A DNA stretch of 17,617 nucleotides from DAIOSQ01 sp036752465 (GTDB taxonomy: Bacteria; Pseudomonadota; Gammaproteobacteria; Legionellales; Legionellaceae): contig DAIOSQ010000035.1 of NCBI GenBank assembly GCA_036752465.1, positions 1-17,617 of the forward strand, in the 5' to 3' direction. The notes under the pieces are model-generated. The model was not told the origin of the DNA and did no database searches. It saw only the letters and a program-made list of their open reading frames with translations. Shown here piece after piece: positions 1 to 7,444 of this stretch (position 1 is the stretch's first letter; every line of letters begins with the position of its first letter). A program made the translations under genes and the position numbers.

Positions 1-1
1 A

Positions 2-1357
2 GAGAACATTGCTGGCGTTGCAAGACGGTACGGGTTAAGTAGCGAGTCAGCCATGCGCTTTGAACGAGGCGTTGACCCAAAAATACAACAAGTTGCACTG
101 GAACGCGCCAGCAAACTCCTGCTTGATATAGTGGGTGGTCAAGCTGGTCCTCTGACAGCTTTTGACGCAGGCCCTATTCCGGACAAAAGTATAATGTTTC
201 GGCCAAGCATGGTGGAAAAATTAACTGGCGTTAGCCTACCACTGTCAGATATGCGCGCCATGCTCGAAGGATTGAGCTGTCATGTTGCATCTGCAACCAC
301 AGGGCATTGGTTAGTTGAGGTACCATCACATCGTTTCGATCTAGTAGGGGAAGTTGACCTGATCGAGGAGATTACCCGATTATATGGGTATCACAATATT
401 GAAGCGCAACCCTATAGTGCAAATATTCAGCGTGGGCACCACCATGCCAGTGAACGAATTGCAGATAATATAGCCCAATTTTTATGTGCCAACGGGTATC
501 ACGAAACAGTAAGTTATAGTTTTGTCGATCCGGAATTACAAACGGTACTTTACCCGGGCAAACATGCGTTATCATTGCTGAACCCAATTTCGAGCGAGTT
601 GTCTGAGATGCGTCTTGGCTTGTGGCCAGGCTTGTTGGCCTCAATGCTGCATAACATGCATCGACAGCAAACCAAAATTCAGCTATTTGAAATGGGGGTT
701 ATATTTGAAAAAATCGATAATGAGGTCATTGAACGGCCGGCTATTGCTGGGTTATTGGTTGGTGAAACTGGGGCAATGAGCTGGAACGAGCCGACACGCA
801 GCTATGATTTTTATGACATGGCGGGTGACTTACAGTCATTATTCCACTCACTTTTTGCACGCAAGGTCACGTTTGTTAAGGACCAGCATAGTGCGCTACA
901 TCCAGGAAAATCAGCGAGGCTGTGCTTTGAAGATAAGCGCATGGGCTGGGTCGGAGTGTTGCACCCTAAAATAGCTAGCGCCCTTGATGTCGGCAGTGAA
1001 GTGATGGTATTTGAATTGTATATCGATGCTCTGCCTACTGCAATGAAGGTTCAGTACCAGGCGATATCAAAATATCCACAAATTCGCCGTGACTTGTCAC
1101 TATTGGTTGATGAAAGAGCCACGGCACATGATATTGAACGCGTGGTCAGGCAAGCACTTGAACTTAATTTATTGAAAGACTTTAGTGTGTTTGATGTTTA
1201 TACTGGCGCAGGTATTCCGGCAGGTAAAAAAAGTATTGCTATCGCCTTGACGTTGCAAAATGAAAATCGCACACTAACTGATAGTGAGATTAATGTAACA
1301 ATGGATATCATTATCGCACAGCTGGACAAGGAATTATCTATAAAAATCAGGGAGTAA
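2..1357 (+). CDS. pheT: Phenylalanine-tRNA ligase beta subunit, 3' part (5' end outside window)
   Basis: This is the C-terminal part of the beta subunit of the (alpha-beta)2 enzyme that charges tRNA-Phe in the cytoplasm. The frame is open from base 2 and 451 residues are visible, against about 795 in the E. coli protein, so the N-terminal tRNA-binding and most of the B3/4 editing region lie upstream. The visible part begins at the conserved stretch ending SAMRFERGVDP. A B5 domain follows at about visible residues 64-134 (FDLVGEVDLIEEITRLYGY is typical). The catalytic-like domain comes next, and a C-terminal FDX-ACB domain covers about the last 95 residues (ISKYPQIRRDLSLLVDE). The ATG at base 53 is internal, not a start. 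The stop codon shares one base with the ihfA start (TAATG), the usual pheT-ihfA arrangement of gammaproteobacteria. Confidence 0.97.
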   Translation, partial: ENIAGVARRYGLSSESAMRFERGVDPKIQQVALERASKLLLDIVGGQAGPLTAFDAGPIPDKSIMFRPSMVEKLTGVSLPLSDMRAMLEGLSCHVASATTGHWLVEVPSHRFDLVGEVDLIEEITRLYGYHNIEAQPYSANIQRGHHHASERIADNIAQFLCANGYHETVSYSFVDPELQTVLYPGKHALSLLNPISSELSEMRLGLWPGLLASMLHNMHRQQTKIQLFEMGVIFEKIDNEVIERPAIAGLLVGETGAMSWNEPTRSYDFYDMAGDLQSLFHSLFARKVTFVKDQHSALHPGKSARLCFEDKRMGWVGVLHPKIASALDVGSEVMVFELYIDALPTAMKVQYQAISKYPQIRRDLSLLVDERATAHDIERVVRQALELNLLKDFSVFDVYTGAGIPAGKKSIAIALTLQNENRTLTDSEINVTMDIIIAQLDKELSIKIRE

Positions 1358-1656
1358 TGGTGAACGCATTAAGCAAAGCAAGCATGAGGCAGTCATTGTG
1401 TCAGAATTTCGGGCTAAACAAACCGGATGCTAAGCTGCTCGTTGAATTGTTCTTTGATGAAATTCGCAATGCGCTGATCGAAGGAAAGCATGTTAAACTG
1501 TCTGGATTTGGTAACTATGTTTTGCGAGATAAGTCAGCTCGCCCCGGAAGAAATCCGAGGACAGGCGAAGAAGTGGTGGTTAATGCCCGTAGGGTGGTAA
1601 CATTCAAGCCTGGATTAAAGCTAAAAGTAAAAATAGATTCACAAATAAAAGATTGA
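1357..1656 (+). CDS. ihfA: Integration host factor subunit alpha
   Basis: This is the alpha subunit of IHF, a heterodimeric nucleoid protein that bends DNA sharply at specific sites in transcription, replication and recombination. At 99 residues it has the same length as E. coli IhfA. The helical N-terminus carries the conserved LVELFFDEIRNAL stretch, KLSGFGNY follows, and the DNA-intercalating beta-arm has GRNPRTGE at residues 64-71, where the proline inserts between base pairs. VNARRVVTFKPGLKLK closes the fold. The presence of ARRVVTF and the position after pheT favour alpha over beta or HU. The start overlaps the pheT stop by one base, with GGGAG just upstream, which suggests translational coupling. 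In L. pneumophila IHF is a known regulator of growth-phase and virulence traits; any such role here is inference. Confidence 0.96.
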   Translation: MVNALSKASMRQSLCQNFGLNKPDAKLLVELFFDEIRNALIEGKHVKLSGFGNYVLRDKSARPGRNPRTGEEVVVNARRVVTFKPGLKLKVKIDSQIKD

Positions 1657-1682
1657 GTTATAAAAATATATGCAAATGATGC

Positions 1683-1711
1683 TTGTGAATTCTGCTGATT
1701 TTGGTTAAAAT
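1683..1711 (+). promoter_or_regulatory. Candidate sigma-70 promoter for rplM-rpsI, overlapping a palindrome
   Basis: TTGTGA (1683-1688) and TAAAAT (1706-1711) are separated by 17 bases, close to the sigma-70 ideal, and lie 55 bases before the rplM ATG. The -10 box is inside an inverted repeat at 1694-1715 (GCTGATTTT / AAAATCGGC around GGTT, nine pairs including one G-T). There is no T-run after the repeat, so it does not look like a terminator for pheT-ihfA. Whether the repeat is an operator or a leader structure cannot be decided from sequence. Confidence 0.6.
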
Positions 1712-1765
1712 CGGCGGTCCATGAGAGGATTGATTACTAAATTTGGGCGGTACGGAGTTTATTTA

Positions 1766-2200
1766 ATGAATACATTTAGTGCAAAACCACATGAAGTCAA
1801 GCGTGACTGGTATGTGATTGATGCCAACGGCAAAGTTTTAGGACGAGTAGCAACTGAAATAGCCCGGCGGTTACGAGGGAAACACAAAGCGGAATACACA
1901 CCACACGTTGATACAGGTGATTATATTGTTGTAATTAATGCAGAAAAAATTACAGTGACTGGCCGTAAGTTTAGCGATAAAAACTACTACAGGCATACAG
2001 GATTCCCTGGTGGAATAAAAGAAATTTCATTTGCTAAATTGCAACAAAAGCATCCAGAACGTATTATTGAGCTTGCCGTAAAAGGTATGTTGCCTAAAAA
2101 CCCATTAGGTCGCGATATGTACCGCAAGTTAAAAGTATACGTTGGTGACGAGCACCCTCATACAGCGCAACAACCCAAGCAACTAGAGATTGAGGAATAA
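1766..2200 (+). CDS. rplM: 50S ribosomal protein L13
   Basis: This is large-subunit protein L13, an early assembly protein that binds 23S rRNA. At 144 residues it compares with 142 in E. coli. Near-identical blocks include KRDWYVIDANGK, RRLRGKHKAEYTPHVDTGDY, AVKGMLPKNPLGRDMYRKLKVY and the C-terminal AAQQP-like segment (here TAQQPKQLEIEE). I chose the ATG at 1766 because it gives the family N-terminus MNTFSAKP and has GGAG eight bases upstream. An in-frame ATG at 1721 would add 15 residues that no L13 has. The stop is five bases before rpsI, so the two form the usual rplM-rpsI operon under the promoter at 1683-1711. E. coli L13 is known to repress its own operon; the same may hold here. Confidence 0.97.
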   Translation: MNTFSAKPHEVKRDWYVIDANGKVLGRVATEIARRLRGKHKAEYTPHVDTGDYIVVINAEKITVTGRKFSDKNYYRHTGFPGGIKEISFAKLQQKHPERIIELAVKGMLPKNPLGRDMYRKLKVYVGDEHPHTAQQPKQLEIEE

Positions 2201-2205
2201 GTATT

Positions 2206-2637
2206 ATGGCGCAAACTCAGCAGTTCTATGGCACAGGGCGAAGAAAAAGTTCTTCGGCACGTGTGTTTATAAAGCCAGGTCAAGGCAAGATTACTATCAA
2301 TCAGCGTTCAGTAGAAGAGTATTTCGGTCGAGAAACGTCTTGCATGATTATTAGGCAGCCTCTTGAGACAGTTGATGTACTAACTAAATTTGACATTTAT
2401 GCGACCGTCGTAGGAGGCGGTATATCTGGCCAAGCCGGTGCAGTTCGTTTGGGAATTGCACGAGCACTGGTTGCATATGATGAACAAGGCCAACTTGAAG
2501 GTTCTGAACCTAACCCTAATTCTTTCCGAAGAAAATTACGCGCTCGCGCGCTGCTGACTCGTGATTCAAGAAGAGTTGAGCGTAAGAAAGTTGGTCTGCA
2601 CAAAGCCAGACGTGCCACACAATATTCCAAACGGTAA
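2206..2637 (+). CDS. rpsI: 30S ribosomal protein S9 with a 12-residue insertion
   Basis: This is small-subunit protein S9, whose C-terminal tail reaches the P-site tRNA. Conserved parts are FYGTGRRKSSSARVFIKPG, INQRSVEEYFGRET, VVGGGISGQAGAVR, the LLTRDSRRVERKKVG block and the invariant C-terminal SKR. The protein has 143 residues against 130 in E. coli. Nearly all of the extra length is one insertion at residues 94-105 (QGQLEGSEPNPN, bases 2485-2520), between the YDE that ends one helix and the SFRRKLRARALLTRD segment that matches SLRSELRKAGFVTRD of E. coli. The frame is intact on both sides, so this is not a sequencing frameshift. The gene ends with tandem TAA stops followed by a strong terminator, so it closes its operon. 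Confidence 0.97.
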   Translation: MAQTQQFYGTGRRKSSSARVFIKPGQGKITINQRSVEEYFGRETSCMIIRQPLETVDVLTKFDIYATVVGGGISGQAGAVRLGIARALVAYDEQGQLEGSEPNPNSFRRKLRARALLTRDSRRVERKKVGLHKARRATQYSKR

Positions 2638-2647
2638 TAATTTTTTT

Positions 2648-2675
2648 AAACCCTGCGTAAAGCGGGGTTTTTTTT
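2648..2675 (+). terminator. Rho-independent terminator after rpsI
   Basis: AAACCCTGC (2648-2656) pairs with GCGGGGTTT (2662-2670) over nine positions, one of them a G-T wobble, around a five-base loop. The T-run covers 2668-2675. It lies 10 bases after the rpsI stop and isolates rplM-rpsI from the sspA operon. Confidence 0.9.
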
Positions 2676-3008
2676 ATACCAGCGAACATATTATACAAAA
2701 AATATGGTAGAATACAGCTGTTGATACGAAAGGTATGTTGACAAGTTGGGAAAAACCATTCATCTCTGTATGGCTTCAGTCACATATGTAGTCATATGAC
2801 AATTAAGAAACATACGAGACGCAACTATTCGGCAAGATTTTTTTCCAATATGCGTTCAAACATAACTTGTCTCCAAGTTGAAGAATGCTGTCACTGGCTG
2901 TACACAGAGCTTTCTTGTCTTGGAGTTATCAGTTAAAATTTTGAGACAATTTTGCATACTGACTTGATCAGTTGCAAACATCGCTTGAAATCTTAAAGAG
3001 GAGATGGA
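2676..3008. other. Gene-free stretch between rpsI and sspA
   Basis: No convincing coding region or known RNA is visible here. It holds two adjacent perfect palindromes, ACATATGT (2782-2789) and GTCATATGAC (2791-2800), whose centres are 10 bases apart. It also has small hairpins at 2864-2879 (AACTTG-TCTC-CAAGTT) and 2958-2972 (ACTGA-CTTGA-TCAGT), and a consensus -35 TTGACA at 2738-2743 with no good -10 after it. A weak promoter for sspA could be TTTCTT (2911-2916), 17 bases, TAAAAT (2934-2939). An open frame on the - strand at 2856-3074 overlaps the sspA start and has no family features. This is the slot where Pseudomonas and several relatives carry petABC. Confidence 0.6.
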
Positions 3009-3635
3009 ATGGCTATTGTAACAAAGCGCACAATCATGTCTATGTATTCTGACCATGATGATGTTTATAGTCATCAGGCAAGAATAGTTTTAGCGGAAAA
3101 AGGGGTTAATGTAGATATTATAACCTCTAAAGTTGGTGAGCCAGTTGCCGAATTGCTTACTATCAATCCATATGGAACCGTGCCGACATTGATAGACCGT
3201 GAGTTGGTGCTTTATGAAGCTCGAATTATTATGGAGTATCTGGACGAACGATTTCCTCACCCGCCATTAATGCCCGTTTACCCAGTGGCACGCGCTGAAA
3301 CTCGTAAAATGCTACATCGTATTGAGCACGACTGGTATAGTTTGTTTCTAACCTTATTACGCCCTCCCATGCAGGGTGCTGAAGAAGCGCGTGAACAGTT
3401 TTGCGAAAGCTTAGTGAGTTTGGAACCATTGTTCTTAGATAAACCATTCTTTTTGAGTGAAGAATTTTCCTTATTAGATTGCGCCTTAGCTCCATTGTTA
3501 TGGCGTTTGCCGCAAGCACAAATCAAGCTTCCAAATGAAGCAAAAGGTATTGAGTCGTACATGCAGCGTATTTTCATGCGTGATGCGTTTCAAGCCAGTT
3601 TAACCGATGTGGAAAGACAAATAAGGGCCGCATAA
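3009..3635 (+). CDS. sspA: Stringent starvation protein A
   Basis: This is an RNA polymerase-associated protein with a glutathione S-transferase fold that lacks transferase activity. In E. coli it is induced in starvation and stationary phase and helps acid tolerance. It has 208 residues against 212 in E. coli. The thioredoxin-like N-terminal half carries YSHQARIVLAEKGV and NPYGTVPTLIDRELVLYEARIIMEYLDERFP. The PHP surface motif needed for SspA activity is at residues 83-85, within PHPPLMPVYPVARAE. The C-terminal helical half has FFLSEEFSLLDCALAPLLWRLPQ. GAGGAG lies five bases before the ATG. The stop overlaps the sspB start by one base (TAATG). In pathogens related to E. coli SspA affects virulence genes; a link to the nearby Dot/Icm genes would be speculation. 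Confidence 0.96.
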   Translation: MAIVTKRTIMSMYSDHDDVYSHQARIVLAEKGVNVDIITSKVGEPVAELLTINPYGTVPTLIDRELVLYEARIIMEYLDERFPHPPLMPVYPVARAETRKMLHRIEHDWYSLFLTLLRPPMQGAEEAREQFCESLVSLEPLFLDKPFFLSEEFSLLDCALAPLLWRLPQAQIKLPNEAKGIESYMQRIFMRDAFQASLTDVERQIRAA

Positions 3636-4036
3636 TGACGATCGCGATGACTTCTAACAGACCTTATCTGATCCGCGCTATGTATGACTGGATCGTAGAT
3701 AATGATCTTACGCCGTACCTTCTGGTCAATACCGATTGTACGGGCGTAGAAGTTCCAGAAGAGCATGTCAGCGGAGGTCGTATTATCCTCAATATTTCGC
3801 CGAAGGCGAGTCGAGGGTTGCATCTTAATCATGATAGCATTATTTTTAGTACGCGATTTTCTGGCAAAACGACACAAATTGTTCTGGTGCCTCAAGCAGT
3901 TCTAGCCATTTATGCCAAAGAAAATGGCCGCGGGATGGAGTTTGGAGAAGCGTACGATGACGAGTCGACAACTGCTGCTCGCGCCACACCAGCCAAAGCG
4001 TCACCCAAAAAGCCTTTTCTTAAATTGGTCGAGTAG
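3635..4036 (+). CDS. sspB: ClpXP adaptor SspB (short-linker form)
   Basis: SspB binds the ssrA tag of stalled-ribosome products and hands them to ClpXP for degradation. It has 133 residues against 165 in E. coli. The folded substrate-binding core is recognised by NRPYLIRAMYDWIVDNDLTPYLLVN, GRIILNISPKA and VLAIYAKENGRGMEFGE (up to about residue 105). The C-terminal ClpX-binding peptide is preserved as PFLKLVE at the very end. The linker between them is only about 20 residues and is rich in Ala, Thr, Pro and Lys, whereas the E. coli linker is long and acidic. The ATG at 3635 overlaps the sspA stop and has AAGGG upstream. A second in-frame ATG at 3647 would drop four residues and cannot be excluded. 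Confidence 0.95.
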   Translation: MTIAMTSNRPYLIRAMYDWIVDNDLTPYLLVNTDCTGVEVPEEHVSGGRIILNISPKASRGLHLNHDSIIFSTRFSGKTTQIVLVPQAVLAIYAKENGRGMEFGEAYDDESTTAARATPAKASPKKPFLKLVE

Positions 4037-4044
4037 AGAAAATC

Positions 4045-4494
4045 TTGCAACGTTATAAAATCCTTGATCTGCCTGATGACATGGCAACGCAAAAATTAGG
4101 TCATGTGCTGGCAAAAACTATATCTGCTCCATGCACTGTATTGCTATATGGTGAAATTGGCGCTGGTAAAACCACCCTGGTGCGAGCAATATTGCAAGCA
4201 ATGGGTGTGTGTGGGCCGGTCAAAAGTCCGACATTCTCCATTGTTGAGACTTATGCAATCGCTAACGTAATGGCGCATCATTTCGATTTGTATCGTATAT
4301 CTGATGCTGCAGAATTAGATTATATTGGTTTTAGAGATTATTTTAATCCGTATTCACTGTGCTTCATCGAGTGGCCAGAGCGAATAGCCAACTTGATATC
4401 CCCCGCGCATTTAGAAATTCATTTGAAGCACACACCTGTGGGCCGTGAGGCTTTGATTAAAGTATTGGATCCCTATATAGTGCACGCTGTTTAA
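4045..4494 (+). CDS. tsaE: tRNA threonylcarbamoyladenosine biosynthesis ATPase TsaE
   Basis: TsaE is the ATPase of the TsaBDE complex that makes t6A at position 37 of ANN-reading tRNAs. At 149 residues it matches the usual length of about 150. The Walker A motif GEIGAGKTT is at residues 36-44, KSPTFSIVETY is the switch-like threonine loop, and HFDLYRI and FIEWPER are family signatures. The start is most likely TTG at 4045, eight bases after the sspB stop, because the YKILDLPDDMATQKLG segment corresponds to the family N-terminus. An ATG at 4081 would remove the first 12 residues, part of the first conserved element. In E. coli tsaE also precedes amiB-mutL-miaA. Confidence 0.94.
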   Translation: MQRYKILDLPDDMATQKLGHVLAKTISAPCTVLLYGEIGAGKTTLVRAILQAMGVCGPVKSPTFSIVETYAIANVMAHHFDLYRISDAAELDYIGFRDYFNPYSLCFIEWPERIANLISPAHLEIHLKHTPVGREALIKVLDPYIVHAV

Positions 4495-4550
4495 TGTGGG
4501 TATGTTTGTTGTTGGCGTCGTATAGTGATTCGGGTTATTCTTGAGAAGAT

Positions 4551-5831
4551 ATGATACGAGCAAGCATTTTTTATATATTAATCGCCTGGTCATCGACCAT
4601 TAATGCAACTAATTTGACCAATATTACTATTAAACAACAAAGTAGCGATGTAGCGATAGAATGTTATTTATCTGCGCCTGCGACGTACCGAGCATTTACA
4701 CTTAAGAATCCTGATCGAGCTGTTTTAGATATCTACAATACTCGCCTAAACACTCATATTGATAACCCTTTGGCCAGTGGGCTGTTGCAAGATGTGCGAG
4801 CGGGTACCATCAGCCCAAACACATTGCGCTTGGTTTTTGATACGGCAAAGCCAGTTATTATTCGGCATCGATCCGCTGGCGAGAAACACAACTATTTGAT
4901 TTTTTTAGAATTAAGGTCCAAGCAGCATAACCAAACGCACACTCTGCTCCCTAAGAATAAAGACACCCGCAAAACCGATGGTTCATCCAACTCATCAGTC
5001 GTGCATAATAATATCGATAAACCCCAATACCAATCTAGACTTCAGCGCAACTTAAGAGATGTGATTGTGGTCATAGATCCTGGGCACGGCGGTAAAGATC
5101 CAGGCGCTATTGGAATACAAAAGCATACTGAAAAGGAGGTTGTTTTAGATATAGCCTTAAAGTTAAAACGTTACATTGACAATCAACCTGGCATGCGAGC
5201 ATTCTTGACGCGTGATGGCGATTTTTATTTGGGTTTGCGCGAGCGATTGCAAGTTGCAAGAATACGGCACGCAGATGTATTTATTGCTATACATGCTGAC
5301 GCTTTTATTAACCAACATTCGCATGGTGCATCGGTATTCGCCCTATCGCAGCGCGGAGCGACTAGCGAAGCTGCCCGCTGGTTAGCAGAAAAAGAAAACT
5401 ATTCTGAATTAGGGGGGGTTAATTTATCAGGGTTAGATGATAACAATGGGATGATAAGAACGGTATTGCTTGATTTGTCACAAACTGCGACTATTCAAGC
5501 TGGGCTGCAAATGGGTGGCTACATCCTACAATACCTTGGTGGTGTGACTAAACTACACAATGTTAGAGTGGAACAGGCGCGCTTTGTGGTGCTTAAGTCA
5601 CCGGATATTGCCTCGGTGCTCATCGAAACAGGCTTTATTTCAAATCCTCTTGAAGCGCGTAATTTAAGCAATCCAATCTATCAAGCAAGAGTAGCACGTG
5701 CCATTTATGAGGGAATTCACCGGTATTTTTTTGAGCACCCCATTCAAGGTACACGTTTAGCCACCACGATAACCCAAGAGTCGAATGCTGCCAAACTTAG
5801 CCAACAACATGCTTGGTTTTCTCGGTTTTAG
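4551..5831 (+). CDS. amiB: N-acetylmuramoyl-L-alanine amidase, AmiB type
   Basis: This is a periplasmic zinc amidase that cleaves the peptide side chain from peptidoglycan, mainly in septum splitting. It has 426 residues. A short signal peptide (about residues 1-19) is followed by an AMIN domain (about 22-120) that localises the enzyme to the division site, a Ser/Asn-rich linker, and an Amidase_3 domain (about 171-392). Zinc and catalytic residues are visible: H179 in DPGHGGKDPGA, E194 in TEKEVVLD, H248 in FIAIHAD and E359 in VLIETGFISN. The insert at about residues 284-315 (SELGGVNLSGLDD onward) is the auto-inhibitory helix region of the AmiA/B/C group, normally relieved by an EnvC or NlpD type activator. 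No C-terminal LysM is present. The symbol amiB follows gene order; AmiC is the alternative. GAGAAG precedes the ATG. Confidence 0.93.
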   Translation: MIRASIFYILIAWSSTINATNLTNITIKQQSSDVAIECYLSAPATYRAFTLKNPDRAVLDIYNTRLNTHIDNPLASGLLQDVRAGTISPNTLRLVFDTAKPVIIRHRSAGEKHNYLIFLELRSKQHNQTHTLLPKNKDTRKTDGSSNSSVVHNNIDKPQYQSRLQRNLRDVIVVIDPGHGGKDPGAIGIQKHTEKEVVLDIALKLKRYIDNQPGMRAFLTRDGDFYLGLRERLQVARIRHADVFIAIHADAFINQHSHGASVFALSQRGATSEAARWLAEKENYSELGGVNLSGLDDNNGMIRTVLLDLSQTATIQAGLQMGGYILQYLGGVTKLHNVRVEQARFVVLKSPDIASVLIETGFISNPLEARNLSNPIYQARVARAIYEGIHRYFFEHPIQGTRLATTITQESNAAKLSQQHAWFSRF

Positions 5832-5833
5832 CC

Positions 5834-7444
5834 ATGCAGCGCATATCGCCACGAATACAGACATTAAGCCCAACCGTGGCGAATCAAATCGCCGCGGGAG
5901 AAGTTATTGAGCGACCAGCTTCGGTAGTCAAAGAATTGTTAGAAAACGCGCTAGATTCCGGGGCACAGGCCGTGCATGTGGACATTCATATGGGTGGTTT
6001 TAACTATATCAAAGTTAGCGATAATGGCCATGGGATTATCGCTGAAGACTTACCCTTGGCGATAGCAGCGCACGCCACCAGCAAAATTTCAAAACTCAGT
6101 GATCTTGGCGCACTGAAAAGTTTAGGTTTTCGCGGTGAAGCACTGGCCAGCATAGCTTCGGTCGCTAAAATCACTATCTGCTCAAAACCTTTGGCGAGTC
6201 AAGAGGCCATGTTACTCGAGAAAATTGATGAGTCGATCAACCTAACGCGTGCGGTCCGAAGCCAGGGCACAACCATTGAGGTGCGTGATCTATTTTATAA
6301 TGCCCCGGTGCGAAAAAAGTTCTTGAAATCGGTACGTATGGAATTTTTGGCCATTGAGGCCGTTGTCAGAAGGTTGGCACTGTGTTCTCCAGAGATTGCC
6401 TTTAGTCTTAAGCATAATGATAAAAACATTTTGCTGTTACAGCCGGCATTATGTGAACAGACCCAATTGGCACGTATCCGACAATTAATGGGCAAGGCTT
6501 TTGTTGATGCGGCGGTAGCGATTGACACATTGCGTGCAGGCATGCATTTACACGGGTTTTTGGCACAATCTTCTTATATGCGCAGCCAAAATGATAAACA
6601 GTGGATTTATGTGAATCAACGGATGATCAAGGATAAATTGATCCAACATGCCATAAAACAAGCCTATGAGCATGTGTTGTATCCTGGCAGATATCCAGCC
6701 TGTTTACTGTATCTATCCTTACCTGCGGACGAAGTGGATGTGAATGTTCATCCCACCAAACATGAAGTCCGATTTCAGCAACCTAGGTTGGTGCATGATT
6801 TTATTGTGCATGCACTTAAGAATCAACTTGGCTCCAAAGCTGAAACACCGTTGCTAATGCCTGTGCCTGAGGTCAAGAGGCCTTTAGGTCACCACGCTAC
6901 AGGTTCGGCATATGAGGTCTTGCGCGCGGAACAAAATTACCTGATCCTTTCTGGCCGCCACATCCTGTATCAGCAGCATGGTAAGTACTATCTGGTCGAT
7001 GCACAAGCCATTTATCATCAATCGTTGTTTGCAAAATTGTGGCCTATGCCAAAACCGCTGCCATCTCGTCCGGTACTTGTGCCCATTGCAATAGCTGCAG
7101 CCAAGGTTGCTGCGCCTATCCTAACCATGCTTAACCAGCTAGGCGTTGAGCTGCAGCTGCGACCAGATGGCGCGTATCAAGTCGTCAGAATCCCTATGAT
7201 GTTGCAAGCATTAGACATTCAACTGCTGTTACGTACCATACAAGATTTTCAGCCGAGTAAGGTTACAGACCAGGATTTATTGCAAGCCATGGTGGCTGCG
7301 TTGCGCTTTGATCTGCGTTATCTAGCAGAAGATGATAAGTCTTGGTTGCAGGCCTGCATCACCACGTTACCTCTGCAGGAAGAGAATAATCATTGCTGGA
7401 TTACGTTGAATGAATCTGCTTGTCAGAGACTATTCGATGAATAA
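5834..7444 (+). CDS. mutL: DNA mismatch repair protein MutL
   Basis: MutL couples mismatch recognition by MutS to strand incision and excision. It has 536 residues against 615 in E. coli. The GHKL ATPase N-terminal domain has ANQIAAGEVIERPASVVKELLENALDSGA split over the first motif (catalytic E37), DNGHGI (63-68) and GFRGEALASI (98-107). DLFYNAPVRKKFL and VDVNVHPTKHEVRF are further MutL signatures. The linker after about residue 331 is only about 30 residues, which explains the short length, and the dimerisation domain fills the rest. The DQHA(x)2E(x)4E endonuclease motif is absent (the matching place reads VDAQAIYHQS), as in E. coli-type MutL. The ATG at 5834, two bases after the amiB stop, gives the family N-terminus; an ATG at 5813 would add seven unconserved residues. 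Confidence 0.96.
   Translation: MQRISPRIQTLSPTVANQIAAGEVIERPASVVKELLENALDSGAQAVHVDIHMGGFNYIKVSDNGHGIIAEDLPLAIAAHATSKISKLSDLGALKSLGFRGEALASIASVAKITICSKPLASQEAMLLEKIDESINLTRAVRSQGTTIEVRDLFYNAPVRKKFLKSVRMEFLAIEAVVRRLALCSPEIAFSLKHNDKNILLLQPALCEQTQLARIRQLMGKAFVDAAVAIDTLRAGMHLHGFLAQSSYMRSQNDKQWIYVNQRMIKDKLIQHAIKQAYEHVLYPGRYPACLLYLSLPADEVDVNVHPTKHEVRFQQPRLVHDFIVHALKNQLGSKAETPLLMPVPEVKRPLGHHATGSAYEVLRAEQNYLILSGRHILYQQHGKYYLVDAQAIYHQSLFAKLWPMPKPLPSRPVLVPIAIAAAKVAAPILTMLNQLGVELQLRPDGAYQVVRIPMMLQALDIQLLLRTIQDFQPSKVTDQDLLQAMVAALRFDLRYLAEDDKSWLQACITTLPLQEENNHCWITLNESACQRLFDE

Noticed and set aside
1657..1720. Terminator after ihfA
   Set aside because: The only inverted repeat here (1694-1715) has no following T-run and overlaps a good -10 box.
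1721..1765. In-frame extension of rplM to an upstream ATG
   Set aside because: It adds 15 residues not found in L13, while the ATG at 1766 has a good ribosome site and the family N-terminus.
2856..3074. Open frame on the - strand in the rpsI-sspA gap
   Set aside because: It overlaps the sspA start and ribosome site, has no recognisable domain and no convincing ribosome site; likely chance.
3278..3895. Three open frames of about 96-101 codons on the - strand under sspA and sspB
   Set aside because: They lie opposite well-supported genes, have no family features, and are explained by codon use of the sense genes.
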